DNA from: Thermomicrobiales bacterium
GTDB taxonomy: Bacteria; Chloroflexota; Chloroflexia; Thermomicrobiales; UBA6265
Assembly: GCA_025928535.1 (NCBI GenBank)
Contig: JAICJJ010000019.1
Location: 1 to 13,454 of the forward strand
Direction of reading: 5' to 3'
Length of the DNA: 13,454 nucleotides
Both the position numbers and the translations under genes were made by a program. Below the pieces are notes generated by a model. That model did no database searches, was not told the DNA's origin, and worked only from the letters and a program-made list of their open reading frames with translations. Below are positions 8,209-13,454 of the stretch, piece by piece. The first letter of the stretch is position 1. Each line of letters starts with the position of its first letter.

Positions 8209-9390
8209 ATGTCCTTGATCGCTCCCCGCCGGCCAACCCGCGTCTTGCATGTCGGCGACGTCAAGATTGGCGGCGACAACCCGATCGTCGTCCAGTCGAT
8301 GACCACCGCCGACACCCGCGACCCGGTCGCCACGCTGGCGCAGATTCGCCAACTGGCCGACGCCGGCTGCGAAGTCGTTCGGGTGGCGGTGCCGGATCGC
8401 AAGGCGGCGGCGGCGCTGCCCGACATCGTTTCCCACTCGCCGGTTCCCATGATCGCCGACATCCATTTCGAGCACACGCTGGCGTTGAAGGCGCTCGATG
8501 CCGGCATTCATGGCCTCCGCCTCAACCCTGGCAACATCCGCAAGCACGACGACGTCGTCGAGGTCGTCAAGAAAGCCAAGGAGCGGCGCGTCCCGATTCG
8601 AATCGGCGTGAATTTCGGATCGGTCGCGCCAATGCCGCCGGAATTCGTGGACGAGATGGCGCAACGATCGGCGACCCAGGTCGAACTCCGGGCAGAATGG
8701 CTCGTGCGCTCGGCGCTGGGGCACATGAAGATTCTGGAAGACCTCGATTACGGCGAATTGAAGGTCAGCCTCAAGGCGTTCGAGTTGCCGGTCTTGTTCG
8801 AAGCCTACCGGCGGTTCGCCGCGCTTCCGAACGACTATCCGCTCCACCTCGGCGTGACCGAAGCGGGCACCCCGCGCGCCGGCAGCGTCCGATCGGCGAC
8901 CGGCATCGGCACATTGCTGGCGCTCGGCATCGGCGACACGATCCGGGTGTCGCTGACGACCGACCCGGTCGAAGAGGTCTTCGTCGCCTACGAGATCCTC
9001 AAGAGTCTCGAATTGCGGCAAAAAGGGGCGACGATGATCGCCTGCCCGACCTGCGGCCGGGTCGAAGTCGATCTGTTCAGCCTGGCCAATCAGGTCGATG
9101 CCTTCCTGACCGAAATCGAAGAGCCGATTCGCGTCGCGGTGATGGGCTGCGTCGTCAATGGGCCCGGCGAATCGCGCGACGCCGATGTCGGTCTCGCCGC
9201 CGGCAACGGCAAAGGGGTCATCTTCCGCAAGGGCCGGATCGTGCGCACCGTCGCCGAAGCGGAGATGCTCGACGCGCTGAAAGCCGAAATTCGACAGGTG
9301 CTCGAAGATCGCCGCAATGGCGTGCTCGACGAGCGAGACGACGGCGCGTATCAGGCAGCCAAACCGGTCCTGAAGTTGACGAGCGTCTAG
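8209..9390 (+). CDS. ispG: (E)-4-hydroxy-3-methylbut-2-enyl-diphosphate synthase (GcpE)
   Basis: A 393-residue cytosolic enzyme of the MEP isoprenoid pathway, converting MEcPP to HMBPP with a [4Fe-4S] cluster and an external reductant (flavodoxin or ferredoxin). The N-terminal TIM-barrel has VGDVKIGGDNPIVVQSMTT, then ADIHFEH and GLRLNPGNI; the C-terminal domain has the three cluster cysteines C279, C282 (CPTCGR) and C314 with the conserved E321 in GCVVNGPGE. Length is that of the compact bacterial form without the plant-type insert. The start ATG 8209 has GAGGTGA (8196-8202) 6 nt upstream. It follows rseP, as in many bacteria, and a metallophosphoesterase frame starts 3 bp after its TAG. Confidence 0.98.
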   Translation: MSLIAPRRPTRVLHVGDVKIGGDNPIVVQSMTTADTRDPVATLAQIRQLADAGCEVVRVAVPDRKAAAALPDIVSHSPVPMIADIHFEHTLALKALDAGIHGLRLNPGNIRKHDDVVEVVKKAKERRVPIRIGVNFGSVAPMPPEFVDEMAQRSATQVELRAEWLVRSALGHMKILEDLDYGELKVSLKAFELPVLFEAYRRFAALPNDYPLHLGVTEAGTPRAGSVRSATGIGTLLALGIGDTIRVSLTTDPVEEVFVAYEILKSLELRQKGATMIACPTCGRVEVDLFSLANQVDAFLTEIEEPIRVAVMGCVVNGPGESRDADVGLAAGNGKGVIFRKGRIVRTVAEAEMLDALKAEIRQVLEDRRNGVLDERDDGAYQAAKPVLKLTSV

Positions 9391-9393
9391 CCC

Positions 9394-10296
9394 TTGGCCG
9401 CTGAGCCCCGGAACGCCGCAGGCGGCCACGGCGATCGTCCGCCACGCCGACGTTCTCGCCCGTCCCGGCTCCACATGCTGGTCGCCGGCGCCGGCTTGCT
9501 GGCGGTCGGCGCCGGAGCAGCGGTCGCCTACACGTCGCGCTTCATCGCGCCCTATCGGCCCGTACTGGAGCGCGTTCCGCTGCCGCTGCCCGCCGGCCAT
9601 GAGGGATTGGCCGGACTTCGCATCGGGTTCGTGACCGATACCCATATCGGTCCGTTGATTTCGACCAGACATCTCGACCGCGCGCTCGACCTGCTCGCGT
9701 CCGCGCAGCCCGATCTGGCGCTCTTCGGCGGCGACTTCATCTCGGACTCGCCGCGGTACGCCGAACGCGCCGCCGAACGCCTCGGCCGGTTCGCCGCGAC
9801 CGTGCCCCTTGGCGGCATCGCCGTGCTCGGCAATCATGACATCGCCAACGGCGCCGGGCGGATGGTCGCGGCGTTGCGGCGGCACGGCGTTCGGGTGCTG
9901 CGCAACGAAGCAGATTCCATTCAGTTTCACGGCGCGACGCTCTGGATCGTCGGCATCGACGAGTGCGTCCTTGGCGACCCGTGCCCGGACGCCGCGTTCG
10001 CGAACATTCCGCCCGGTTCGGCGATCCTCGCGCTCTGGCACGAGCCGGACTGGGCGGAAGCAGCCGCCCGCCACGGTGCGTTCGCCCAACTCTCCGGTCA
10101 CAGTCATGGCGGCCAGGCGCGACTGCCGATCCTCGGCGCGCCGTTCACGCCGGTCGGCGGCCGCCGCTACGATAGCGGGCTGAACCACGCCGATGGGATG
10201 CCGATCTATACCTCGCGAGGCCTCGGCATCTACCACCCGCCGATCCGATTTCGGTGCCCGCCGGAAGTGACGCTGGTCACGCTCGTCCCAGCCTGA
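9394..10296 (+). CDS. Membrane-anchored metallophosphoesterase (YkuE/YaeI-like)
   Basis: A 300-residue calcineurin-type phosphoesterase. Metal-binding motifs are complete: DTHIG with D82 and H84, GGDF with D114, GNHD (146-149), WHEPD with H216, and GHSHGG (235-240). The N-terminus has a basic run (RRRSRPSR) followed by a hydrophobic helix at about 28-46, so it is probably held on or exported across the membrane; the twin-arginine pattern is not canonical. I chose TTG 9394, 3 bp after ispG, because it keeps the basic n-region; ATG 9475 would begin inside the helix and has no clear ribosome site. TTG has no strong ribosome site either, so the start is uncertain and coupling to ispG likely. Related proteins hydrolyse phosphodiesters or lipid-linked substrates such as UDP-diacylglucosamine; the substrate here is unknown. 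Confidence 0.88.
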   Translation: MAAEPRNAAGGHGDRPPRRRSRPSRLHMLVAGAGLLAVGAGAAVAYTSRFIAPYRPVLERVPLPLPAGHEGLAGLRIGFVTDTHIGPLISTRHLDRALDLLASAQPDLALFGGDFISDSPRYAERAAERLGRFAATVPLGGIAVLGNHDIANGAGRMVAALRRHGVRVLRNEADSIQFHGATLWIVGIDECVLGDPCPDAAFANIPPGSAILALWHEPDWAEAAARHGAFAQLSGHSHGGQARLPILGAPFTPVGGRRYDSGLNHADGMPIYTSRGLGIYHPPIRFRCPPEVTLVTLVPA

Positions 10297-10382
10297 CCAA
10301 TCGTCGAGTTTGGCAATCGAGCCCGCTTGCGCCGTGGCCGTCGCGGCGTCATGCTGTCGCCGGATTGGGACGGGGATGGCGC

Positions 10383-10389
10383 GGGAGGA
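10383..10389 (+). promoter_or_regulatory. Ribosome binding site deciding the GTG start of the Gfo/Idh gene
   Basis: GGGAGGA lies 3-4 nt before GTG 10393. The frame is open upstream to an ATG at 10327, but those 22 codons show no family similarity and no ribosome site, while the family N-terminus ([11 protein letters not shown]) begins just after the GTG. Spacing is a little short. Confidence 0.55.
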
Positions 10390-10392
10390 CGT

Positions 10393-11466
10393 GTGGAACG
10401 TGCGCTGCCGATCAAGGTCGGCGTCATTGGCTGCGGAATCGGTTCGTTTCATCTCGAAGGGTACGCCGAAGAGCCCCGAGCGAAGGTGATCGCCATCGCC
10501 GGGCTGGAAGATCGTTGTCAGGAACTGGCGAACAAGTTCGGCGTCAGCCGGGTCTATCACGACTATCGCGAACTGCTCGCCGACCCCGACGTGCAGGCGG
10601 TCAGCATCGCCGTGCCGAATTACATGCACCAGGAAGTGACGCTCGCGGCGTTGCGCGCCGGCAAGGACGTGCTGGTCGAAAAGCCGTTGGCCCCGACGGC
10701 CGCCGAAGGCGAATCAATGGTCGCGGCAGCCGAAGAAACCGGCCGCATCCTGATGATCGCCTTCAACCGGCGCGGGCGGCACGACGTCGAACTCGTCAAG
10801 AACGAGGTCGAAGCGGGCCGGCTCGGCCGCATCTACCACGCGCGGGCGTTCTGGATGCGTCGGTCCGGCATCCCGGGGCTCGGCAGTTGGTTCACGACCA
10901 AATCGCTGGCGGGCGGCGGGCCGCTGATCGACCTCGGCGTCCATGTCCTCGATCTGGCGCTCTGGATCATGGGCAATCCGCGGCCGGTCGCGGTCAGCGC
11001 CGCGACCTACGCCGAGTTGGGGCCGCGCGGCAAGGGTCAATTTTTCGGCTCGCGTTTCAAGGTGATCGAAGGCGCGCCGTACGAGGTCGAAGACTTCGCC
11101 ACCGCCATGATCCGCCTCGACGGCGGCGCGACGCTGCAACTCGACGCATCATGGGCGGGCTACACGTCCCATACCGACGAATTCGGCGTCTCGTTCATGG
11201 GCGACGCGGGCGGCGCCGAAATTCACGTCAAGGACTACGCCCAGATCGGCACGCTGCGCTTGTTCGGCGAAGTCGGCGGCATGCCGGCCGTGACCGAGCC
11301 GCGCTTGCTGCCACGGCATGGCCACGGCTGGGTGATCCATCGCTTCATCGACGCGATCCTGAACGGCAAGACCGAATCGCCCAGCGCCGAAGAAGGGCTC
11401 GACCGGGTGCGGCTGATCGAAGCGATCTACCGATCAGCCGAATTGGGGCGCGAAATCGAAATCTGA
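10393..11466 (+). CDS. Gfo/Idh/MocA-family oxidoreductase (NAD(P)-dependent sugar or polyol dehydrogenase)
   Basis: A 357-residue protein from GTG 10393. The N-terminal Rossmann domain opens with [16 protein letters not shown]; the family Lys-Pro motif is VEKP (E96, K97, P98), with K97 the expected catalytic lysine; the C-terminal domain has [18 protein letters not shown], where D180 and H184 match the second catalytic pair of this family. Members oxidise or reduce hydroxyls of sugars, inositols or amino-sugars; the substrate cannot be read from sequence. It heads a plus-strand operon: thuA starts 44 bp after its stop and solA follows with overlap. In rhizobial trehalose operons the Gfo/Idh member ThuB makes 3-keto sugars together with ThuA, so a similar 3-dehydrogenation is a reasonable guess. 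There is no regulator or transporter in the window. Confidence 0.92.
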   Translation: MERALPIKVGVIGCGIGSFHLEGYAEEPRAKVIAIAGLEDRCQELANKFGVSRVYHDYRELLADPDVQAVSIAVPNYMHQEVTLAALRAGKDVLVEKPLAPTAAEGESMVAAAEETGRILMIAFNRRGRHDVELVKNEVEAGRLGRIYHARAFWMRRSGIPGLGSWFTTKSLAGGGPLIDLGVHVLDLALWIMGNPRPVAVSAATYAELGPRGKGQFFGSRFKVIEGAPYEVEDFATAMIRLDGGATLQLDASWAGYTSHTDEFGVSFMGDAGGAEIHVKDYAQIGTLRLFGEVGGMPAVTEPRLLPRHGHGWVIHRFIDAILNGKTESPSAEEGLDRVRLIEAIYRSAELGREIEI

Positions 11467-11497
11467 ACGGGAGCGCCGCGGCAGATCGCATCGCGGC

Positions 11498-11504
11498 AAG
11501 GGAG
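11498..11504 (+). promoter_or_regulatory. Ribosome binding site deciding the GTG start of thuA
   Basis: AAGGGAG sits 6 nt before GTG 11511. The same frame is open far upstream (to 10254), but that part is a shadow of the Gfo/Idh gene in another frame, so the ribosome site fixes the true start. Confidence 0.7.
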
Positions 11505-11510
11505 ATCGAC

Positions 11511-12245
11511 GTGAGCGACGAGATTCGAATCACGATCTGGAACGAATACCGTCACGAACGGGAAGAAGAGCGTTTCCGCGCCATCTACCCCGACGGCATC
11601 CATGCCGCCATCGCCGATGGCTTGCGCGCGTTTCCCGGTTTCGCGATTGGCGCCGCGACCCTCGACGAACCGGAACACGGCCTGACCGACGACGTGCTGT
11701 CGGCGACCGATGTCCTCGTCTGGTGGGGGCACAAGGCGCACAAGGAGGTCAGCGACGAGATCGTCGATCGAGTGCAGGCGCGGGTCCTCGCCGGCATGGG
11801 CATGATCGTCTTGCATTCAGGCCACCACTCGAAAATCTTTCGGCGGCTGATGGGAACGACCTGCGATCTGAAATGGCGCGAAGCGAACGACCGGGAACGG
11901 CTCTGGGTCGTGGCGCCCGGTCATCCGATCGTGGAAGGGATCGACGATTACATCCAACTCGAACAGGAAGAGATGTACGGCGAGCATTTCGACATTCCCG
12001 CGCCGGACGAACTCGTCTTCGTCAGTTGGTTCACCGGGGGGGAGGTCTTCCGCTCCGGCTGCTGCTTCGAGCGGGGCGCCGGCAAGATCTTCTATTTTCG
12101 GCCGGGGCACGAATCCCACCCGACCTACTTCGATCCGAACATCCGCCGCGTCATCGCCAACGCCGCGCGCTGGGCCGCGCCAGTGCGACGGCCCGACGTC
12201 GTCCGAGGCAACGTCAAGCCGCTCGAAGGGATCGAGGCGAAGTGA
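11511..12245 (+). CDS. thuA: ThuA-like (trehalose utilization) protein, class I glutamine amidotransferase-like fold
   Basis: A 244-residue cytosolic protein starting [16 protein letters not shown], the typical ThuA N-terminus. Later landmarks are [20 protein letters not shown] (69-88), the nucleophile-elbow-like region [21 protein letters not shown] (95-115), [23 protein letters not shown], and [20 protein letters not shown] near the C-terminus, all standard in this family. ThuA family members adopt a flavodoxin/GATase1-like fold but usually lack the Cys-His-Glu triad; the elbow here is HSGH with no Cys, as expected. In Sinorhizobium and Agrobacterium thuA works with thuB in the use of trehalose and related disaccharides through 3-keto intermediates; the exact reaction in this organism is unknown. 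Its TGA overlaps the solA GTG by four bases (GTGA), so the two are translationally coupled. Confidence 0.93.
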   Translation: MSDEIRITIWNEYRHEREEERFRAIYPDGIHAAIADGLRAFPGFAIGAATLDEPEHGLTDDVLSATDVLVWWGHKAHKEVSDEIVDRVQARVLAGMGMIVLHSGHHSKIFRRLMGTTCDLKWREANDRERLWVVAPGHPIVEGIDDYIQLEQEEMYGEHFDIPAPDELVFVSWFTGGEVFRSGCCFERGAGKIFYFRPGHESHPTYFDPNIRRVIANAARWAAPVRRPDVVRGNVKPLEGIEAK

Positions 12246-13399
12246 GCCAGATATCGACCACGCCGACGTATGACGCGATCGTCATTGGCGGCGGCACGAT
12301 GGGAACCGCCGCCGCCTGGGAGCTCGGCAAACGCGGCCGGCGGGCGCTGGTGCTCGAGCAATTTTCAATTCCACATACGCTCGGCGCCCACGGCGGCAAG
12401 ACCCGCGTCATCCGCCACGCCTACGCCGAATCGCCTGACTACGTGCCGCTCGTGCGCCGAGCCGACGATCTCTGGCAAGAACTGGAAGCCGCCACGGATC
12501 GACAGATTCTGGTCCGCTGCGGCGGGCTGGAGTTGGCGGCTCCAGGCTATGGCCATGCCGCGCGCGCTCGCACGGCGGCGGTCGAACATGGCATCGACCA
12601 CGAGTGGCTCAGCCCCACCGACGTCCATCGGCGCTGGCCGGGCGTGACGATTCCGGACGACTGGGACGCGCTCTACAGCGCGGAAGCCGGATTCCTCCTG
12701 ACCGAGCCGGCGATCGAATCGATGGCGAACGAGGCGCGACGGCTCGGCGTGGAGATTCACCAGGGCGAGCCGGTCATCGGCTGGCGCCTCGATGGCGACG
12801 GCGTGCGCGTCGAAACCGGCGCCCAGGTCTACCGGGCCGACCGACTCATCATCGCCGCTGGAGCATGGTCGTCGCGGCTCCTGGGCGATCTCGGCATTCC
12901 GCTCGAAGTGCGGCGCAAGACCCTGTTCTGGCTATCCGTCGCCGACGCGACGCCGTACCGGCCGGAATCGCTCCCGGTCTTCATCAGCGATTCGCTCCAT
13001 GGCGAAATCTACGGCTTTCCCGTCTTCGATCACGCTGGCCTCAAGATCGCCAATCATGCCGGCGGCGACCCGACGTCCCCCGACGCGGTCGATCGCTCGA
13101 TCCGTCCGGGCGAAGAGCAGAACGTCGTCGATCTGGCGCGCCTCCTCTTCCGAGGAATCGGACCCGGCATCGTCGATTCGACCGTCTGTCTCTACACGGT
13201 GACGCCAGACGCCGATTTCGTCCTGGATCGCCACCCGGTCTACGCGCAGGTCGCGATCGGCGCCGGCTTTTCGGGGCACGGCTTCAAGTTCGCCCCGGCC
13301 ATCGGCGAATCGCTCGTCGATCTCGCGTTCGATTCGGCGTCGCAGCCGTTGCCGCGCCTCGCGCTGGCGCGGTTCGGCCAGGCGTCGGCGACCGCCTGA
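12242..13399 (+). CDS. solA: FAD-dependent N-methyl amino acid oxidase (SolA / monomeric sarcosine oxidase family)
   Basis: A 385-residue flavoprotein from GTG 12242. The dinucleotide-binding motif is GGGTMG (16-21), with the acidic end of strand 2 at VLEQ. The [14 protein letters not shown] segment (48-61) matches the conserved HG..RIIR motif, C316 in [15 protein letters not shown] lies at the position of the Cys that binds FAD covalently in monomeric sarcosine oxidase, and K268 (AGLKIANH) corresponds to the lysine that activates oxygen. The C-terminal [18 protein letters not shown] is also diagnostic. The family demethylates sarcosine, N-methyltryptophan or related secondary amines, releasing formaldehyde and H2O2. 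Operon position after a Gfo/Idh dehydrogenase and ThuA suggests a sugar-linked or other substituted amine, but sarcosine is not excluded. Formaldehyde released here could yield formate for the dehydrogenase at the other end of the window, though no link is shown. Confidence 0.93.
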   Translation: MSQISTTPTYDAIVIGGGTMGTAAAWELGKRGRRALVLEQFSIPHTLGAHGGKTRVIRHAYAESPDYVPLVRRADDLWQELEAATDRQILVRCGGLELAAPGYGHAARARTAAVEHGIDHEWLSPTDVHRRWPGVTIPDDWDALYSAEAGFLLTEPAIESMANEARRLGVEIHQGEPVIGWRLDGDGVRVETGAQVYRADRLIIAAGAWSSRLLGDLGIPLEVRRKTLFWLSVADATPYRPESLPVFISDSLHGEIYGFPVFDHAGLKIANHAGGDPTSPDAVDRSIRPGEEQNVVDLARLLFRGIGPGIVDSTVCLYTVTPDADFVLDRHPVYAQVAIGAGFSGHGFKFAPAIGESLVDLAFDSASQPLPRLALARFGQASATA

Positions 13400-13424
13400 G
13401 CGGTTGGTCAGGAAATGGGCGGCC

Positions 13425-13448
13425 GCTCGTCGATCGGCGACGACGAGC
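13425..13448. terminator. Inverted repeat downstream of solA, possible transcription terminator
   Basis: GCTCGTCG (13425-13432) and CGACGAGC (13441-13448) form a perfect 8-bp stem with an 8-nt loop, 25 bp after the solA stop. No T-run is visible before the window ends, so an intrinsic terminator is unproven; it could equally be the end of a converging gene. Confidence 0.3.
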
Positions 13449-13454
13449 CAAGCG

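Noticed and set aside
6710..8236. 508-codon minus-strand open frame opposite rseP
   Set aside because: Antisense shadow of the site-2 protease, with Arg/Asp/Gln-rich product and no recognisable domain.
9484..9495. 12-bp perfect palindrome GCCGGCGCCGGC
   Set aside because: It lies in the Ala/Gly-rich signal-helix codons of the phosphoesterase, where GCC/GGC repeats produce palindromes; no sign of an operator.
10297..10392. CAATCG direct repeats (10298-10303 and 10314-10319) before the Gfo/Idh gene as an operator
   Set aside because: Only six bases are shared, with no symmetry and no nearby regulator gene; too weak to call.
8167..10629. 820-codon open frame on the minus strand opposite ispG, the phosphoesterase and the start of the Gfo/Idh gene
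   Set aside because: Its length is striking, but it lies antisense to three well-recognised genes, its product is a low-complexity mix of Arg, Asp, His and Gly with no family motifs, and GC-rich coding DNA commonly leaves such antisense frames open.
10254..11510. Long in-frame extension upstream of ThuA
   Set aside because: This frame overlaps the Gfo/Idh gene out of frame, has an Arg-rich meaningless product, and ThuA has its own ribosome site and start at 11511.
11723..12241. In-frame extension upstream of the SolA-like oxidase
   Set aside because: It is the +1 shadow of thuA; the FAD-binding N-terminus starts right after GTG 12242.

Overview
This is a GC-rich bacterial chromosomal window that is almost entirely coding. 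It holds twelve genes in four transcription blocks. The gene content fits an ordinary metabolic and housekeeping region, not a mobile island: I see no IS element, CRISPR array, tRNA or rRNA. The glycyl-tRNA synthetase is the single-chain alpha2 type, GTG starts are frequent, Shine-Dalgarno sites are GGGAG/GGAGG-like, and rseP sits next to ispG. Together with the NrfD-type formate dehydrogenase and a Gfo/Idh-ThuA-amine oxidase cluster, this suggests a Chloroflexota relative (perhaps Thermomicrobia-like). That placement is a guess from gene style, not a measured result.

Block 1 (plus, 3-2927) is a membrane-bound formate dehydrogenase operon. It contains the C-terminal part of the molybdopterin catalytic subunit (cut by the window edge), a four-cluster ferredoxin-like subunit with a C-terminal membrane anchor, and an NrfD-type integral membrane subunit in place of the cytochrome b subunit of E. 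coli FDH-N. The genes overlap at their ends. Electrons should run from formate through molybdenum and Fe-S clusters to the quinone pool.

Block 2 (minus, 6515 down to 2944) reads alanine dehydrogenase, a Xer-type tyrosine recombinase, then glycyl-tRNA synthetase, with short gaps suggesting one transcript. It converges with block 1 only 16 bp from the NrfD stop. The recombinase keeps five of six catalytic residues but has Arg where the catalytic Lys is expected.

Block 3 (plus, 6752-10296) is divergent from ald across a 236-bp intergenic region, the longest gene-free stretch. It holds the site-2 protease rseP, the isoprenoid (MEP pathway) enzyme ispG, and a membrane-anchored metallophosphoesterase. 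A matching promoter-like motif lies about 75 bp before both rseP and ispG.

Block 4 (plus, 10393-13399) is a small catabolic operon: Gfo/Idh/MocA dehydrogenase, ThuA-like protein, and a SolA/monomeric sarcosine oxidase-like FAD amine oxidase. The first two resemble the thuB/thuA pair used in rhizobia for 3-keto-disaccharide formation; adding an amine oxidase suggests an amino- or N-methyl-substituted substrate. The last 55 bases after solA hold only a short inverted repeat.

I did not find a clearly novel defence or mobile system. The best leads are the altered Xer active site, a Xer-arm-like AT-rich element in the ald/rseP gap, the duplicated promoter motif, and the gfo-thuA-solA operon.
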